A DNA stretch of 64,000 bases from Burkholderia ambifaria (GTDB lineage: Bacteria; Pseudomonadota; Gammaproteobacteria; Burkholderiales; Burkholderiaceae): contig NZ_LKPJ01000002.1 of NCBI RefSeq assembly GCF_001443045.1, positions 271,121-335,120 of the forward strand, given 5' to 3'. Under the pieces are notes generated by a model. The model did no database searches. It saw nothing but the letters and a program-made list of their open reading frames with translations, and was not told the DNA's origin. A program made the position numbers and the translations under genes. Below, in pieces: positions 61,395 to 64,000 of the stretch (position 1 is the first letter of the stretch; each line of letters opens with the position of its first letter).

Positions 61395-62447
61395 ATGGAA
61401 TACCGCACACTCGGCGATTCGGGCATCGAGGTCAGCCTGATCGGTCTCGGCACGATGACGTGGGGCGAGCAGAATTCGGAGCGCGACGCCCACGAGCAGA
61501 TCGATTACGCGCTCGGGCAGGGCGTCACGCTGATCGATGCCGCGGAGATGTATCCGGTGCCGCCGAAGCCCGAAACCCAGGGCCGCACGGAGCAGTACAT
61601 CGGCACCTGGCTCGCGCAGCACCGTGCGCAGCGCGACCGGGTCGTGCTCGCGACGAAGATCGCGGGCCCCGCGCGGCAGCCGCACAATCCGCGCCACATT
61701 CGCGGCGAAGGCAACCAGTTCGACCGCAAGAACCTGACCGAGGCGCTCGATGGCAGCCTCAAGCGCCTGCAGACCGACTATGTCGACCTGTATCAACTGC
61801 ACTGGCCCGATCGCAGCACGACGACGTTCGGCCGTCCCGCGTATCCGTGGGTCGACGATGCGTATACGGTGCCGATCGAGGAAACGCTGGGCGTGCTCGC
61901 GGAATTCGTGAAGGCCGGCAAGGTCCGCGCGATCGGCGTGTCGAACGAAACGCCGTGGGGCGTCGCGCAGTTCCTGCGCGCGGCCGAGAAACTCGGGCTG
62001 CCGCGCATCGCGAGCATCCAGAATCCGTACAGCCTGCTGAACCGCACGTTCGAGAACGGCCTGTCCGAGTTCACGCATCGCGACGGCGTCGGCCTGCTCG
62101 CGTATTCGCCGCTTGCGTTCGGCTGGCTGTCCGGCAAGTACGAGAACGGCGCGCGTCCGGCCGGCGCGCGCATCACGCTGTTCGAGCGGTTCCAGCGTTA
62201 CAGCAAGCCGCAGGCGGTTGAAGCGACGTCGCGCTATGTCGCGCTCGCAAAGCGCCATGGGCTGTCGCCCGCGCAGCTTGCGCTCGCGTTCGTCAATAGC
62301 CGGCCGTTCGTGCGCAGCAACCTGGTCGGCGCGACGTCGCTCGCGCAATTGAAGGAGAACATCGGCAGCATCGACGTGAAGCTGTCCGACGAGATCCTTG
62401 CCGAGATCGACGCGCTGCACGAACTGCAGCCGAACCCGGCGCCGTAA
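61395..62447 (+). CDS. Aldo/keto reductase (Tas-like)
   Basis: A 350-residue NADP(H)-dependent (beta/alpha)8 reductase. It begins MEYRTLGDSGIEVSLIGLGT, has the catalytic Asp and Tyr in LIDAAEMYPVPPKPETQGRT (about 49-68), the Lys in VVLATKIAGP and the His in YQLHWPDRS. The insertion after the Tyr is the mark of E. coli Tas. The NADP site FVNSRPFVRSNLVGATSLAQ lies near the C-terminus. Substrate unknown. Confidence 0.92.
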   Translation: MEYRTLGDSGIEVSLIGLGTMTWGEQNSERDAHEQIDYALGQGVTLIDAAEMYPVPPKPETQGRTEQYIGTWLAQHRAQRDRVVLATKIAGPARQPHNPRHIRGEGNQFDRKNLTEALDGSLKRLQTDYVDLYQLHWPDRSTTTFGRPAYPWVDDAYTVPIEETLGVLAEFVKAGKVRAIGVSNETPWGVAQFLRAAEKLGLPRIASIQNPYSLLNRTFENGLSEFTHRDGVGLLAYSPLAFGWLSGKYENGARPAGARITLFERFQRYSKPQAVEATSRYVALAKRHGLSPAQLALAFVNSRPFVRSNLVGATSLAQLKENIGSIDVKLSDEILAEIDALHELQPNPAP

Positions 62448-62543
62448 ACGGCGAACGGCCCGCGCGGCACGGATGCCGCGACGGGCCGCGTCCGACGCGC
62501 ATCGGCGCGCATCGGCGCGCCGGCGCTTCTTTCCTTGCGGCGG

Positions 62544-63830
62544 TTACCGCATCCCGAGCCGCGAGCGCGCGACCAGCAGTGCCGCGAGACTCAACACCGC
62601 GCAGCCCATCAGGTACAGTGCCGGCGACAGCCGGTTGCCCGTCGCGCTGATCAGCCACGTGATCATGAACGGCGCGAAGCCGCCGAACAGCGTGACACCC
62701 GTGTTGTAGCTGACCGCGAGACCGGTCGCGCGGGTCTGCGCCGGGAACAGCTCGGCCATCAGCGCCGGCAGCGCGCCGCAGTACGTCGCCTTCAGCACGC
62801 CGATCCAGATCAGCGCGGCGAGCATCGTCGCGAATGATGCGTGATGCGTGAGCCACACGAACGTCGGCCAGACGGTAGCGAGCATCAGCACGGCGGCCGC
62901 CATCATCACGCGGATCCGCCCGGTGCGATCGGACAGGTGGCCGACGAGCGGCGTGACGAGGGTCAGCACGAAGCCGGTCGCAAGCGTCGCCGCGAAGCCT
63001 GTCGAGGCCGGCAGCCCGAGCTGCTTGATCGCATACGTCGGCATGTACAGCACCATGTAGTTGATCGCGGTCGAGATCACGAGCACGCCGATCGACAGCA
63101 GCACGCGCATCTTCTGGTCCGCGAACAGTTCGCGCACGGGCGCTTCGGAGCGCGCCTGTGTCTTGAACTCAATCCCTTCGTCGACGTAGCGGCGGATGTA
63201 GAGCCCGACCGGGCCGATCGCGAGGCCGAACAGGAACGGCACGCGCCAGCCCCAGCTTTCGAGTTGCGCGGTGCTCAGCGTCGTCGTCAGCAGCGCACCG
63301 AAGCCCGATGCGAGCAGCGTCGCGAGCCCTTGGCTCGCGAACTGCCAGCTCGACATGAAACCGCGCCGCTGCGGCGCATGTTCGACGAGGAACGCGGTCG
63401 AGCTCGCGAATTCGCCGCCGGCGGAAAAGCCCTGCATCAGTCGCGACAGCATGATCCCGAGTGGTGCGAGGATGCCAATCGACGCGTAGGTCGGCATCAG
63501 AGCGATCAGCAGCGTGCCGACCATCATCATCCCGATCGACAGCAGCAGCGATGCCTTGCGGCCCGCGCGGTCCGCGTAGGCGCCGAGCACGAAGCCGCCG
63601 ATCGGCCGGATCAGGTAGGACAGCCCGAACGTGCCGAGCGTGAGCAGCAGCGACGTCGCTTCGCTCGTGGCGGGGAAGAACAGCTTGGCGATCGTCACCG
63701 CGAAAAAGCCGTAGACGATCAGGTCGAACCATTCGAGCGCATTGCCGATCGAGGCGGCGAAGATGATGCGCCGGATCTTCGCGGCGCTGGGACGCGCGGC
63801 GTCCTGCGAGGTCAGGGTGGTCGTATTCAT
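62544..63830 (-). CDS. MFS transporter, MHS family
   Basis: A 428-residue, 12-span inner-membrane symporter. Signatures: FAASIGNALEWFDLIVYGFF (about 29-48), YLIRPIGGFVLGAYADRAGR and RLMQGFSAGGEFASSTAFLV. It is related to citrate/alpha-ketoglutarate/metabolite permeases and is a paralogue of the 46.4-kb transporter. It follows a gene cut by the window edge (34-base gap), so it probably imports that enzyme's substrate. No strong ribosome binding site is seen. Confidence 0.92.
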   Translation of the reverse strand: MNTTTLTSQDAARPSAAKIRRIIFAASIGNALEWFDLIVYGFFAVTIAKLFFPATSEATSLLLTLGTFGLSYLIRPIGGFVLGAYADRAGRKASLLLSIGMMMVGTLLIALMPTYASIGILAPLGIMLSRLMQGFSAGGEFASSTAFLVEHAPQRRGFMSSWQFASQGLATLLASGFGALLTTTLSTAQLESWGWRVPFLFGLAIGPVGLYIRRYVDEGIEFKTQARSEAPVRELFADQKMRVLLSIGVLVISTAINYMVLYMPTYAIKQLGLPASTGFAATLATGFVLTLVTPLVGHLSDRTGRIRVMMAAAVLMLATVWPTFVWLTHHASFATMLAALIWIGVLKATYCGALPALMAELFPAQTRATGLAVSYNTGVTLFGGFAPFMITWLISATGNRLSPALYLMGCAVLSLAALLVARSRLGMR

Positions 63831-63864
63831 CGTGTGAGCAGGTCCCGAGAAAGGGCGAAGCGCG

Positions 63865-64000
63865 TTACAGGGCGGCGCCGGCCGCGGCGGGTGCCGCGCG
63901 GCGAACGGGCGGCGCGGCGTCGCCGAGATCCCAGAAGAGGCCGGCCATCATTTGCAACCCCTCGCGCACGACGCTCGCGAGCAGGTGCTCGTCGGGCGCG
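63865..64000 (-). CDS. C-terminal end of an unidentified protein (cut by window edge)
   Basis: The last 45 codons are visible, ending LQMMAGLFWDLGDAAPPVRR followed by an Ala-rich tail and TAA. The stretch APDEHLLASVVREGLQMMAG looks like a C-terminal helix of an enzyme, but too little is visible to name a family. It is transcribed toward the MHS transporter gene 34 bases downstream, so the two are likely co-expressed. Confidence 0.7.
   Translation of the reverse strand, partial: APDEHLLASVVREGLQMMAGLFWDLGDAAPPVRRAAPAAAGAAL

Overview
The window is a stretch of a high-GC betaproteobacterial chromosome, almost certainly a Burkholderia (cepacia-complex-like). The reasons are the codon use, the gene neighbourhoods (rnr-rlmB, the Nudix-aat-bpt-pyrD N-degron cluster, an ssuDCBF operon ending in a molbindin gene), OmpC-type porins and many ABC, MFS-MHS and LysR/GntR/MocR systems. 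All calls come from reading the sequence and recalled family knowledge; nothing was searched.

Layout. 1-1.6 kb: end of a sugar ABC ATPase gene and a ROK repressor with a perfect operator-like palindrome upstream. 1.8-4.3 kb: an Ohr/OsmC peroxidase and three near-identical tRNA-Leu(CAG) units (promoter, tRNA, terminator), with an orphan sulfonate-binding protein gene between copies 2 and 3. 4.4-9.6 kb: rnr, rlmB, an AmpD-like lipoprotein amidase, rpiA. 9.9-13.4 kb: GntR regulator, Gfo/Idh oxidoreductase, and an amino-acid ABC permease plus binding protein without an ATPase. 13.4-17.1 kb: Nudix, aat, bpt and pyrD, then tRNA-fMet. 17.3-25.2 kb: UPF0303, SMR pump, enoyl-CoA hydratase-like protein, ssuD-ssuC-ssuB-ssuF (sulfonate sulfur), small unknowns, dusA.

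25.3-34.6 kb is a 9.2-kb integrated element in tRNA-His. A 50-bp direct repeat of the tRNA 3' part marks both ends, and a P4-type tyrosine integrase lies at the right end. It carries a primase/helicase replication protein, an SSB-like protein, HTH/AlpA-like small proteins, two clusters of a TTCCCG motif that may be an origin, and several unknown proteins. No capsid, terminase or conjugation genes are visible, so it looks like a satellite or small integrative replicating element.

34.6-42.3 kb is mixed: GNAT, a ParB/Srx-like protein, a DUF695-RraB protein, a lipoprotein, a frameshifted gene, a VOC protein, a secreted DRGH nuclease with an overlapping small gene, and candidate small RNAs.

42.3-54.4 kb is the most interesting part, read as an ergothioneine-to-glutamate catabolic locus. 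One strand carries a DUF917 (thiohydantoin desulfurase-type) protein, a urocanase paralogue lacking the catalytic Cys, an MHS transporter, an exported HAL-family lyase without the Ala-Ser-Gly MIO triad (probable ergothionase) and two porins. The other strand carries a hydantoinase-like amidohydrolase and an M20 N-carbamoyl amino-acid hydrolase. A LysR regulator lies between, and the same CTTAAC-N5-GTTATG site occurs in front of both operons.

54.5-60.1 kb is a DUF1537 kinase / PdxA2 operon (four-carbon acid sugar catabolism) with a TIM-barrel protein, a cupin and a cyclase-family hydrolase, facing a MocR regulator. 60.1-64 kb: HxlR regulator and divergent thioesterase with matching operator palindromes, an aldo/keto reductase, an MHS transporter and a gene cut by the window edge.
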